A DNA stretch of 64,000 nt from Platanthera guangdongensis (taxonomy: Eukaryota; Streptophyta; Magnoliopsida; Asparagales; Orchidaceae): the NCBI GenBank assembly GCA_039583875.1, contig CM077150.1, positions 51,412,261 to 51,476,260 on the forward strand, given 5' to 3'. Shown piece after piece: positions 32,679 to 41,990 of this stretch (position 1 is the first letter of the stretch; each line of letters begins with the position of its first letter). A program made the translations under genes and the position numbers. The notes below the pieces were generated by a model, which worked only from the letters and a program-made list of their open reading frames with translations, was not told the origin of the DNA and did not search any database.

Positions 32679-34609
32679 TTACTCCTCGATGTCGGAAGAT
32701 GAACTGTCGTCCGTCTCGCCGAATAAATGGGGGACCAGGTCGCGGACAGTAACCGTCTTGGCATCATCGCGCACCACCCCCAACTCCTTCATCATTTTGA
32801 GAATGAGCTCCGCTCTCTTGATATTGGAATCTCGGCAGAGGGCATCTACCTCGTCCACGGAGTAGCGAGAAGGAACTGGAAATTGATCTGAAGGGGGTGT
32901 CGCGCTGTCCCGAAGACGGATATTTTCAGCTTTTAATCTCTTGTTCTCTCCTTCCAATGCCTCAATGCGCGAGCGCATCCGGTCAGCAGTCTCGGCATCC
33001 TGCATGAAGATTTAATGAATAAAGGACCATAATGAGCAGCAAGTAAGGCTGGCAAAGATGCGGTAAGAAAACTTACCACACCACCCTGACTCTACGCAAG
33101 GAGGTTGTCGGCGACGACCAGCCGCTTCTCAAGGTCGTTGGACTTCTCACGTTCCGCTGCGAGACCGGCCTCCGCTTCCTTCCATTTCCTATTATTGAAG
33201 ACCAGGTGGCGGGAGACCCGGTGCGCGAGCTCCAAGGAGCAAAATTTAGCATGGGCGCTCTTCAGAATGAGGTCTCGTGACATCTAATTATCCGCGGGCT
33301 CAGTGCTGAGGCCGCCATATAGCCCGTGCCCTAGGGAGATGGTGTGACTGGTGGGCGGGTCCTGCTCTTTCCAGGAAGGAAGGAGGGTGGACACCGACAC
33401 GCAGTTAGTGTCCTTGTCCCATAAGAGTACCGGCTCACCGGCAGCATCATCCGTCACAGGCCCCATGTTATAATTGGGGTGCGAGGAGGGAGCCGGGCGG
33501 CTAGAGGAGCCAGCCTCGCCGGATGGGAACTCAGCGGGCTGGAAAGTGGTGGTGGTGGTTGGTTCTGACAAGACCGTCTCGCGGGTAAGCTAGACAGCTA
33601 GTTGGCGAGGTGAGGGAGACCCTAAAGAAATGGGGGACAGGGATCCCGACAATTCCTTCCTTTCTTTGGGGGCGGACATTTTCTTCTCCTTTTTAAAGGA
33701 CACCGATTTCTTCACCCTCTTCTTTGGGTTGTGCCGAGAAGTGCCCTCGTCCCCGAGCCTTTTCTTTGGGGGTGGGGGTTAGCGTCTCCTTCACGACCTC
33801 CGCCGCCATACTCGCAAGGGTAAGACCCCTGTTACTTTGGTAAGGAGGATGGACAAGGACGGTTCTCTCCCCTGAGCAGGTTAATAGTCAGCATAAAACA
33901 AAAAATTTACAGTGCTAAGGGGGGGCAGGAGTATACCTTCGCCGGGGAAGACAGCAAGAAGCGAGTCGAGGTCTCGCCAGAGGAAATTGACCTCGAAGTT
34001 TTTCCCTGCGAAGAAGTCGCAGAGAGCCTTCTCAGCACCCCCAACCTTGGGAGTTTTGTAGTAGCACTCAGCAGGGGACACCGGGACGAGAGGGATGCCT
34101 CCCAAGTCCCCGCGAATGAAGATGAAACGGGTCAGCCAGTGATGATTCTTGTTTGGCGTCTCGCACACTTTCAGGCCTTGGCCGGTGAAGTAGGAAATGC
34201 CATCGTCTTTCGCGTGATAGATGAACAGCTTGCGAAAGACGGTCAAGATGAATTCGATGCGCACTCGCCGCAAGTAGCAGGCGAAAGCGACCAGCATGGA
34301 GATAGCGTTGGGGTTGAATTGGGCGGGAACAACCCCGAAATCCTTAAAGACTAATTTGACCTCTGGCTAAAGGGGAAGTCGCAGCCCTGCCTCGAAGTGC
34401 GAGACGGGGAAGGCGAGTTCGTTGGGGTAAAAAGTATTGATGCACTCGCCAACTTTGGGTGGGCGAGACAGATAGCCGTCAGCAAGAAACTCGCTGGCGA
34501 AGCGAGTATATTCTTCCTCTGGTAGTCTGTCGAGAGGAAAATCATGATCCGTGAATCGCTTTCCGCAGCGGCTGCGGCCCTCACCTTCTTCCACCCTCTT
34601 ATTTCCCAT
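32679..34609 (-). pseudogene. Antisense gene 1 of element B, three exons, broken
   Basis: Proposed exons on minus: 34609-33937, 33871-33077, 32999-32679, with introns of 65 and 77 bp that begin GT (GTATAC, GTAAGT) and end CAG. Phases agree. The N-terminal exon carries VGECINTFYPNELAFPVSHF and later LVAFACYLRRV, resembling the 'putative gypsy type transposon' domain (Pfam Transposase_28) found in many plant genomes. Exon 3 is a coiled coil (RIEALEGENKRLKAENIRL) with an acidic Ser-rich end. Damage: TAG at 34369, a frame shift in the C-runs near 33775, and TAGs near 33598, 33286 and 33094. Function unknown. Confidence 0.7.
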
Positions 34610-34766
34610 AGCAGGCGAGGAGGCAGAAATTAGAGAAAAGAAAAGATTAGAGGGAGAGCGGGACGCGAGAGGTTTTGGGAAGAAGAGGGGCAGGCGGAAG
34701 CTCCGACCGCAAAAATAGCGAAGAACGGTAACGGAAGTATGAAAGTATCTGAATCTAAGAGAGGAG

Positions 34767-34774
34767 TATTTATA
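34767..34774 (-). promoter_or_regulatory. TATA box upstream of antisense gene 1
   Basis: TATAAATA on minus within CGCTATAAATACTCC, about 160 bases before the ATG at 34609. Confidence 0.6.
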
Positions 34775-35059
34775 GCGAATGGAGAAGAGAGAGGAGATTG
34801 AGCGGGAAAACCAAGAGGCGGGAAATGAAGAGGCAGCTTGGCGCTTCATCTCTCTCTCTCTAGAACCCAAGGGGCGGAAGCGCCGCAGCGACTTTTTCGA
34901 TGAGCCAAAACAATCATGACAGACTAATTAATTAAAAATGAGCTAATCACAGTAATGATTGAAAACCTAACATGACATGAGAGGTAGACAGTACCATAAT
35001 GATAAATTATTTCATCCCGCGCGGGGGAAGCATCTGGTCCAAGGGGTTTATACAACACA

Positions 35060-36126
35060 TTAATAATTAACATAATTAAGTTGGCAATAATGATACAGGA
35101 GAGCCTTGAGAAGGCGAGACGGGGCTGCGACCACTTTGTTCTTGACCCATTTCCAGCGGCCATCCCGACCTCCCGCACAGGGAGGACGGCCAGGTAGTTG
35201 AAAAGCGCGGGCAGCGACCACGCCGCGGCGCGCGAGACGGAGGTGTTCATCCGTATCGTTTAGGATGTCTTGGGGGTCTGTCCCATCCATTACGTCGTCG
35301 GCTTCCATCTCGACAGAAAGGCGATGACACTCAGTTTCTAGCCAGTCCATGCGCCGGTCAGAGGCCTGCTTCTCCAGCTCCATCTCACGGATTATATGCG
35401 TGTATTTGCGGAACATCCTAGCCGTCCACCGCTTCAGCTCCAGGGTATCCATGGGATCACCCAAGTAGTCCTCGATCTCATTAGGGCATGGAAGAGGCAA
35501 GAGGGGAGGAGACGCGGGAGCGTCCTCAGTGTCGGATTCAAATTGGATGCCTGCACAGAGAGCGAGAAATCATAAGGAAGGATGATCTCGCGGCCGCGCG
35601 CCAGGACTACAGAAGTTAACCCAATTATCTCGCATGGGTTGGGTAAAGGAATTTGAATTGGAGCGAAACCAAGGAGGATGAGTTTTCTTACTTGGGATGC
35701 GAGGGTTTCCCACAACCCGCGAGAGGTTTTCTTTCCGCGTGAGGGGTGGGGAGGATGCCTCGGGAGAGTCGGCGCGCTGATAAGTTTTGTTGGTAGCGTC
35801 GGGAGGATTTACGGGCATAGGGGAATCAGCGAAGTTTCCCTGTAAAAACGTGATCAACAAGCGAGACAAGAAGAAGAGAGGGAAGACTAAGAAATTACCC
35901 GTCTCTCCCCGGGAGATGCGGGAGGAAGACTATCTGTTGTCGAGGGTGCAGAGGAGGTCGCACCGGCCGAGAGGGGAGGGCAGGCAACCTTCATCTTCTT
36001 CAGGCGAGAGGATGGAGGAGCTGAGGAAGGAGTACGCCCCAGATCCGAGAACAGGGCGGCCACGTTGGCTTTATTTCGCTTTCGTACCATCACAAGGCGC
36101 TCACGAAAACTCTGGTTGTGAGACAT
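35060..36126 (-). CDS. Antisense gene 2 of element B, three exons, apparently intact
   Basis: Proposed exons on minus: 36126-35899 (start ATG, MSHNQSFRERL), 35839-35692 and 35550-35060. Introns of 59 and 141 bp begin GTAATT and GTAAGA and end TACAG and TGCAG. Phases 0 and 1 agree and the joined frame has 288 codons with no stop. Residues ~1-125 are Ser/Pro-rich. The C-terminal half has WTARMFRKYTHIIREMELEK and a helical, charged stretch. I recognise no family. It lies head-to-tail upstream of antisense gene 1. Splicing is inferred from sequence only; the 59-bp intron is near the lower limit for plants. Confidence 0.6.
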
Positions 36127-36188
36127 GTTGAAGGTCGCAGAAATGAAGGAAGATAAAAAGGGGCACCCTAAGGAGAGGTGGGATCTCA

Positions 36189-36196
36189 TATTTATA
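36189..36196 (-). promoter_or_regulatory. TATA box upstream of antisense gene 2
   Basis: TATAAATA on minus within GCATATAAATATGAG, about 63 bases before the ATG at 36126. Confidence 0.6.
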
Positions 36197-36285
36197 TGCC
36201 CCAGGGGGGCCCACCAAAGATTCTCAAAAATGAATCCCAGCATCGCGAGCCTCGGTTGGACTTATCTTTCCGAGGTTAGGGCAAC

Positions 36286-36305
36286 CTTGAAAAGAGCGGG
36301 GATTG
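36286..36305 (+). other. Polypurine tract of element B
   Basis: TTGAAAAGAGCGGGGATTG directly precedes the 3' LTR, matching the tract before LTR G. Confidence 0.75.
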
Positions 36306-37013
36306 TGTACAACCTTGGGCTCGCGAGAGGTGATTCAATGAGCGGGAAGGGGGGACTGGCGAGATGAATTAGACAGGCGAGTAAGACCAGGAGGCCCACC
36401 TGCAGGAGGCGGGATGGGGGATTCTCTGAGGTAGGCGAGACGCTCAGGTAGTGCGAGATGGCTCTAGGAGGCGAGATGGACTATAGGACGAGAGGCCGGC
36501 GAGATGGACAGAGAGGGTCGTCTCGCTCGTCAGTCTTTTCCCCACTCGCCACATGGGAGAAAAGATATTTTTACCTTTTTACCCCCCCCAAGGGGGATTT
36601 TACCTTTTTGCCCCAGGTAATTTTACACTTCTACCCCTGGAGGTCTGCGTATAGCCCTCCAGAACAGCGGAGTTTGGCTGTTGGCAGACCCATCCCAGCG
36701 TGTTTTGGTCATTTCAGGTTAGTTCAGAAGTGATATTTGCAGATCTGATTCAGAGGCCTATAAATAGACCGATAATGTTCCTAAGAAGGTTGTTAACCTT
36801 TCTACTGTCTTCCTCACAGGCACCTAGCTCAGCATTGGTTATGGAGGGGAAGATCTTCAGTTCTTCCGGGAAAGAAGTGGGACCTCCGAGCTGAGACCTC
36901 TCGCTCTGTTTCCAGGTCTCTGACTCACGTCGGGAGGGTAGTTCAAGAAGAGTACGTGTGGGCTGCATCCTCAGTTTTGAACTTTAGGAGGGACTAGAAA
37001 GCTGGTTCCAACA
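36306..37013 (+). repeat. 3' LTR of element B
   Basis: 708 bp, TGTACAACC to TTCCAACA, followed by the target duplication GTTTC at 37014-37018. TATA box at 36759-36766. Confidence 0.9.
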
Positions 37014-37018
37014 GTTTC

Positions 37019-37235
37019 GTCCTGTTTTCCCAGACACTAAGGTTAAGTTTGGGACGATTGTGGCAGTGAGAAGAGTAGTGGTAAAAAAAACTAATGGTGA
37101 TATTAGAATTGTTCCAAAAATTATTTTGAAATAGTTTTGTATTGTTTGAAAAATCTTCATGGAAGTACTTTTAAAAAGGTTTTATACAATTTATGCTTAG
37201 AATAACAACTTTTAATAATAATTTTGACTTTTTTT
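37019..37235. other. Flank right of element B, no gene seen
   Basis: AT-rich. A frame CCTGTTTTCCCAGACACTAAG onward is open for about 40 codons and would join the frame left of B, but I cannot assign it. Confidence 0.3.
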
Positions 37236-37857
37236 AATGCATGTCGTGGCAAAAAATGTGCGAACGGGCGATTTGCGCGGGGGGGGGGGGGGGGGGGGGG
37301 GGGTAAATGCGCGTCCGAGGGAAAAATTTGCGTAGAGGCGAAAAATGCGCTGCTGGAGAAAAAGTGCGCACCCAGACAGAAAAATGCGCTCCAGCGCGAA
37401 AAATGCAAGCCTTGACGGTAATACGCGCCCAAAAAAAAATGCACACTTGGTCGAAAGAAATTGTGGGCATGCAGAAAATGCGTGCCCATGGAAAAAACGC
37501 AAGATAAGGCAGAAAATGCATGCTCGTAAAGAAAATGTACGCAAAGACAAAAATGCGCTCTCAGGAGGAAAAATGTGCATTCAGACGGAAAATGCACGTT
37601 TAAGTAGAAAATGCGCGACTGGGAGAAAAATATGCACTTGGGTGAGAAAATGTGTACCCGGGCGGTAAATGCACTCCAGGTCAAAAAATGTGCATTAGGG
37701 CAAAAAATGCTCGCCTGGGCGGAGAAATGTACTCTCGTGCGAAACATGCGCGGTCGGACGAAAAATGTGTGCCCAGGTGGAATTATGCTCACCCGGGCAA
37801 AAAATGCATGCCCCAGAGAAATATGTGCGTCCGAGAGAAAAATTGAGGGCATGAGCC
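37236..37857. repeat. Degenerate ~20-bp minisatellite with phased A-tracts and a G-run
   Basis: About 29 units of 16-21 bp follow the form AAAAATGCGCnCCCGGGCGG. The AAAAATG start is kept far better than the rest. A run of about 25 G lies at 37279-37303. Frames on both strands are open by composition only. Confidence 0.75.
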
Positions 37858-38369
37858 GTATGTTGGGTTTTACTAGATGACACAACAGTTGTGCACGCAG
37901 CGGAAATAAAAGAACATGAAAACCCAAAAGAAGTTCAGATCTAGTAATGGACATGTATCAAGAAGAAAGTGTTGTAAATAAAAATTTACTTCTGCGAGAT
38001 TGAGTCTATATTAAACCTAGATGCTCCAGAAGATCAGCCGATCACTTTGCGACTACAGTCCTTAGTGCAGAATAGTGTCTGCACCTCTACAGGAAATCTA
38101 CACGAACGGGAGAACCCGTAAACTATTGTCGTACAAGATCTAGGTCGAGAGAGAAAACTATGTGTTTTCACGGACGGCTAGGTCCGTTACAGAAGAGGCG
38201 GCGGCGACACTCCACGGAATCAGGACTTGGCGACGGCGAGGGGATCGGCGGAGGTGGAACAACTTCCGGCGGCCTTTAGGTCTCGGGATTTTGCACAGTG
38301 CGGCTCATGTGTTTTTCAAGATTACTGTTCAGTTAAATCTAAGCGCACCTGAAACCCTAAAATCCTTTG

Positions 38370-38377
38370 TATTTATA
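38370..38377 (-). promoter_or_regulatory. TATA box of LTR H
   Basis: TATAAATA on minus (GGGTATAAATACAAAGG), about 85 bp downstream of the palindromic array. Confidence 0.6.
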
Positions 38378-38461
38378 CCCAAAGGAATAAACAGAACACC
38401 ATGTCGCTATTAGCAGACCCAGGACTTAGAATACAACGTTTTCGACCAGACAATCTTGTCT

Positions 38462-38925
38462 TGACGAATCGTCGAGTATCCATGACATATTTGATGAATC
38501 GTCGAGTATACAAACTATACTCGACGAATTGTCGAATATCCATAAGATATTCGATGAATAGAGTTGAGTGAACTCAATGCTCTCAGCGCCAAACCCGTCG
38601 AATCAACATTTGACTCGACAAAGGAGTTGAGTGGACTCAACGCCTAAGTGCCAGATTCGTCGAGTCAACCTTTAACTTGACAAAGGCGTTGAGTGAACTC
38701 AACGCACTCAATGCCTGAGAACCAGACTCGTCAAATCAACTCCTTGACTCAACGAATTGTTGAGTGAACTCAACGCACTCAACGCTTAAGTGTCATATTC
38801 GTCGAATCAAATTTTTGACTCAGCGAATCGTTGAGTAAACTCAACACACTCAACGCCATCATTTGATGAGTCAACACTTGACTCGACGAAAGCATTGAGT
38901 GATCTCAATGCACTCGACGCTTCCA
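38462..38925. repeat. U3 array of CGACGAATCGTCGAGT-like quasi-palindromes in LTR H
   Basis: Words GACGAATCGTCGAGTA, CGACGAATTGTCGAATA, GTTGAGTGAACTCAACGC and ATTCGTCGA recur about every 30-60 bp. Most are inverted repeats around AAT, GAAC or TCGA. Confidence 0.7.
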
Positions 38926-40224
38926 AATCCTTGTTGTGCTAAATCTTTTCCACTCAGCATATGAGCAAATCATGCTAAGGCAATCTCCCAATTTCTCCAA
39001 ACGTTCTTATGTGTGACCCTAATAGGCTCATACTGCATTGACAGTGAGGTTACATACTTGATCACTTCTAGATCACAATGGTAATACCAACAGTCTCTCA
39101 CTTGATCTTGAAAGTATCAAACAAAAGCTTCACAAATAATGAACGACATCTAGCAATGTATCATTGCTCCCCAAGCAATAAGAGTTTGGAACTCAAAATC
39201 CATTGTGACCAATGTATCAATGTTGTCATATTCCTTCGTCCCTTACATCCGGATAGAACTAGAGGTATAGACCGTGTCACCCTCATAATTGTTCAATCCT
39301 AGTTTCCTGATCTAGAATGGACTTTCAAAAATTAGTGAGCCTAATATCATATATTGACTCAACCAAGCATGGTCATGCATTTCTTAGTCTCATTCTATCA
39401 AGGGGCCCTTGGATGCAACTCCTGTCATATAGGAGGACAAATCCCATCTTTGCTCACACGCAAACAACCAAATGATTCGTAACGTACCCAATAACCACCT
39501 TTATCATCCAACTTTCTCAAGACTGGACTTTTGATACCATCAAAACACATTATTCCTATCGATGAATGTTGTGACTTCAGGTCAAAGGACCATAAACATC
39601 ATTACCACATCATTACCACTTGAGCCATACTTGTGACACGTTCATATAACAATCCACAAAGTATTCTCATGGTGGGCCTGTCCAGTACAACTTGTTCATT
39701 AACAAGTACCCATGTGATGATTTGATATCACAATATCATGACTTGTGAGAACCGATCATCAGTCAACGCACATGCTAGTCTTAATGTGTCATCATCGCCC
39801 TTAGCTTCTAAGATGACACTCGACCAGGGACCATTTAAGAATGAAGTTTCTAAAATATAGACTCTCACATTCAAGTCACCACTTGACTCCTATGTAAGCA
39901 AACATTCTGTTGGGAACTATGTCCACATTAACCCAGATTTGATGAAGTCGCCCTAGAACTAAGATGAATTAGTTTGTATTTGATGCTTCATTTGAGTTAT
40001 GTGTTTGCAGGACTCCAATGGGAAGTGTAGACCAATGTCAGTCTATAATGACTCACCAAACACAGGACCATGCAATGTAATCTCTCATTGTGTCTTCCAA
40101 AGTGTTGACTCATGTGTAGCCTCTCTATTGGGATACACTTCATATTCAAGCTATAGGACTGTGAAAAGAGCTGATGCTGATTCCCCTCTAGTAGAAGAAA
40201 AATTTCTGACAGAAATTTCTCTAA

Positions 40225-41020
40225 GTGTTTCTCTCGAGTAGGTCTTTAACTACTCGAGTAGATTGCTTGAGATATACTCGAGTAAAACTTCTGCATACTC
40301 GAGTAAGAAAATTCTTCCTCTCATGAAGTTAAGTAAAACACTCGAGTAGTTCACTGACATACTCGAGTAGCTTACTTAACTACTCGAGTAGATCACTCTT
40401 CCTACTCGAGTTGCCCAGAATTCAGTTTCCAAGTTTTTCTAAGTAAAACACTCGAGTAGTCCAAGTCATATACTCGAGTAGCTCATTCTGTCTCGAGTAG
40501 TTCATACTCGAGTAGTTTATTCTTCCTGTTCCAGATTCCTCTTTCTCAGAATTTTTCTAAGTCATTTACTAGAGTAGGTACTTTGTATACTCGAGTAGTT
40601 CTCAACACTGTGTCGAGTAACTCTCTTCTCTGTGTCAAGTAGTTAAGAAATACTCGAGTAAGTCCTTCATATACTCGAGAAGATTTCTTTCCTCTCGAGT
40701 AGTTCAATCTGAATACTCGAGTAGTTGTTTCTCCTGTGTACAGAATATTTCTAAGTGTTTGTCTCGAGTAGTTCTTCTAACCACTCGAGTAGTTCAATTC
40801 TGCCTACTCGAGTAGTACAACTTGTACTCGAGTAGTTCAACTCCTTCCTGTGAAACTTTTCTGTATACTCGAGTAGATCTTCCTAGTACTCGAGTAGTTG
40901 ATTATATGCACTCGAGTAGTTATCTTCAACCTGCTCGAGTAGTCATGAATTATATACCTGAGTAATATTTCTTTGCTTACTCGAGTAGTCATTGACCTAC
41001 TCGAGCAGTTTTATACCTAC
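40225..41020. repeat. CTACTCGAGTAG palindrome array in D 5' LTR U3
   Basis: About 27 CTCGAG cores lie in 0.8 kb, most extended to ACTCGAGTAG or the full 12-base palindrome CTACTCGAGTAG, spaced 15-45 bp by non-repeated DNA. The array repeats in the 3' LTR (50980-51760). Confidence 0.93.
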
Positions 41021-41101
41021 TCGTGTATATGACCTCATTTTCTCTGAAATTTCTTCTAAGTCCAGATTTGACAGATTTTCAAATTCCGTGACATGATTGG
41101 T

Positions 41102-41115
41102 CCACGTGTACGTCA
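41102..41115 (+). promoter_or_regulatory. G-box and ACGTCA element in D U3
   Basis: CCACGTGTACGTCA joins a CACGTG G-box to an ACGTCA bZIP-type core about 35 bp before the TATA box. It is unchanged at 51849-51862 in the other LTR. Confidence 0.55.
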
Positions 41116-41148
41116 TTAAAACCAATTATGACTGTTATTAGTACTCCT

Positions 41149-41155
41149 ATAAAAG
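41149..41155 (+). promoter_or_regulatory. TATA box of D 5' LTR
   Basis: TATAAAA in CTCCTATAAAAGGTC, also at 51894-51900. AATAAA follows at 41168, inside the likely R region. Confidence 0.7.
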
Positions 41156-41522
41156 GTCTTGTCTAATCAATAAACCCTAATCAGAAAACAAGTTTTTCAA
41201 GAAGAAAATTATTCTAAGTTTTGCAGCCACCTCTTTCCAAAAAAATCATTGTTTCCTCTCTCTCTCTCTCTCTTTTCACGGAACGAAAGCCTCCGCCGCC
41301 TCTGTTCTTCTCCAGCAAGGGCTTCGATTTTCAGAGGAAATAGACTGAAGAAGTTTTACAGATCGAGATTGTTTCTCAAATTGCTCATCCTCTTCCCGAT
41401 CGTGTAAGACAGAAGATTCAGATCTGGCCGAGATTTTCTTCATCTTTTCTGAAAGTGCCCCAAAGCTCATAAGAAGAAGATCCTGGTTGCTGTTTGCAGA
41501 TCTGACAGAAATAATACTGTTT

Positions 41523-41767
41523 GTATTTTTCAATACTTGTATTTCATTCCTGTAGGAGAATTTTTCTCCGAGTGTAGGAGTTTTCCACTCCGAGTTTGTA
41601 GGAAGGTGTTTCTTCCGAGTTGTAGATCCAGTTGGTTGGATTGAGATTGTAGGAACTTTGTTCCGAGGGTAGGATTGTTTTTCAATCCGAGATAGTTGAG
41701 TAGCCGAGTCTAGTATATTGCTAGATCGGTGAGGGAAAGTGGATGTACCCAAGATCGGTGAACCACT
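41523..41767 (+). repeat. String of small hairpins in R/U5 of D LTR
   Basis: Consecutive inverted repeats: GTATT/AATAC (41523-41536), GGAGAA/TTCTCC (41555-41569), GGAGT/ACTCC (41577-41591), GGAAG/CTTCC (41601-41616), ATCCA/TGGAT (41626-41641), GGAAC/GTTCC (41652-41664), GGATTG/CAATCC (41672-41688) and AGTGG/CCACT (41738-41767). From the second to the seventh most are preceded by TGTA and followed by GAG. Confidence 0.8.
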
Positions 41768-41907
41768 ATATATCTTGTCTCGTCTGTGATATTTTGGTAG
41801 ATAGATCTGTGCTGTGTTCTGAGATTTTTTTTAATTCCGCAAAAGACGCACAAATCACCTATTCACCCTCCTTTAGGTGATTTAGGTTGACAACTATTAT
41901 CTTTCAA

Positions 41908-41921
41908 TTGGTATCAAAGCC
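41908..41921 (+). promoter_or_regulatory. Primer-binding site of element D (tRNA-Met)
   Basis: TTGGTATCAAAGCC lies one base after the LTR. It differs from the initiator tRNA-Met complement TGGTATCAGAGCC at one base. Confidence 0.8.
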
Positions 41922-41990
41922 AGGTTGATCGTTAAAAGGTTAACACCTTGATCAGTTCCTGCAATAGTTATCATTTGTGATCTATCTATC

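Larger units (their letters stand above)
37861..39902 (-). repeat. Old LTR H (3' part), split by element D
   Basis: On minus it ends AAACCCAACA at 37861. It has a TATA box (38377-38370), a poly(A)-region look (TTTCCGCTGCGTGC near 37900) and a U3 array. Continuity across D (TSD CATTC) leads to 52652-52780, whose minus start TGTTGGCTGC would give an LTR of about 2.2 kb. No flanking duplication or coding part is seen, so it may be a solo LTR. Confidence 0.5.
39908..41906 (+). repeat. 5' LTR of element D
   Basis: Three parts are visible: a U3 with a palindromic array (40225-41020), a TATA box (41149-41155), and an R/U5 part with a string of hairpins (41523-41767). An 80-codon frame (39999-40241) and an antisense 158-codon frame (41276-41752) are partly kept in the other LTR. 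Confidence 0.92.

Noticed and set aside
34367..34870. Start of antisense gene 1 at 34870
   Set aside because: An upstream in-frame ATG exists, but the TATA box at 34767-34774 lies downstream of it, so the ATG at 34609 is the better start.
37157..37954. 265-codon minus-strand frame rich in Phe, His and Ala
   Set aside because: Arises from the AAAAATGCGC minisatellite read backwards. No domain, and the G-run gives a proline tract.
40225..41020. CRISPR-like array or satellite in the D LTR
   Set aside because: The repeated part is a 10-12 base palindrome at irregular spacing, duplicated in both LTRs; no cas genes, eukaryotic context.
41276..41752. Protein-coding gene antisense in the D LTR
   Set aside because: Overlaps the hairpin string and is shorter in the other LTR; listed only as a low-interest observation.
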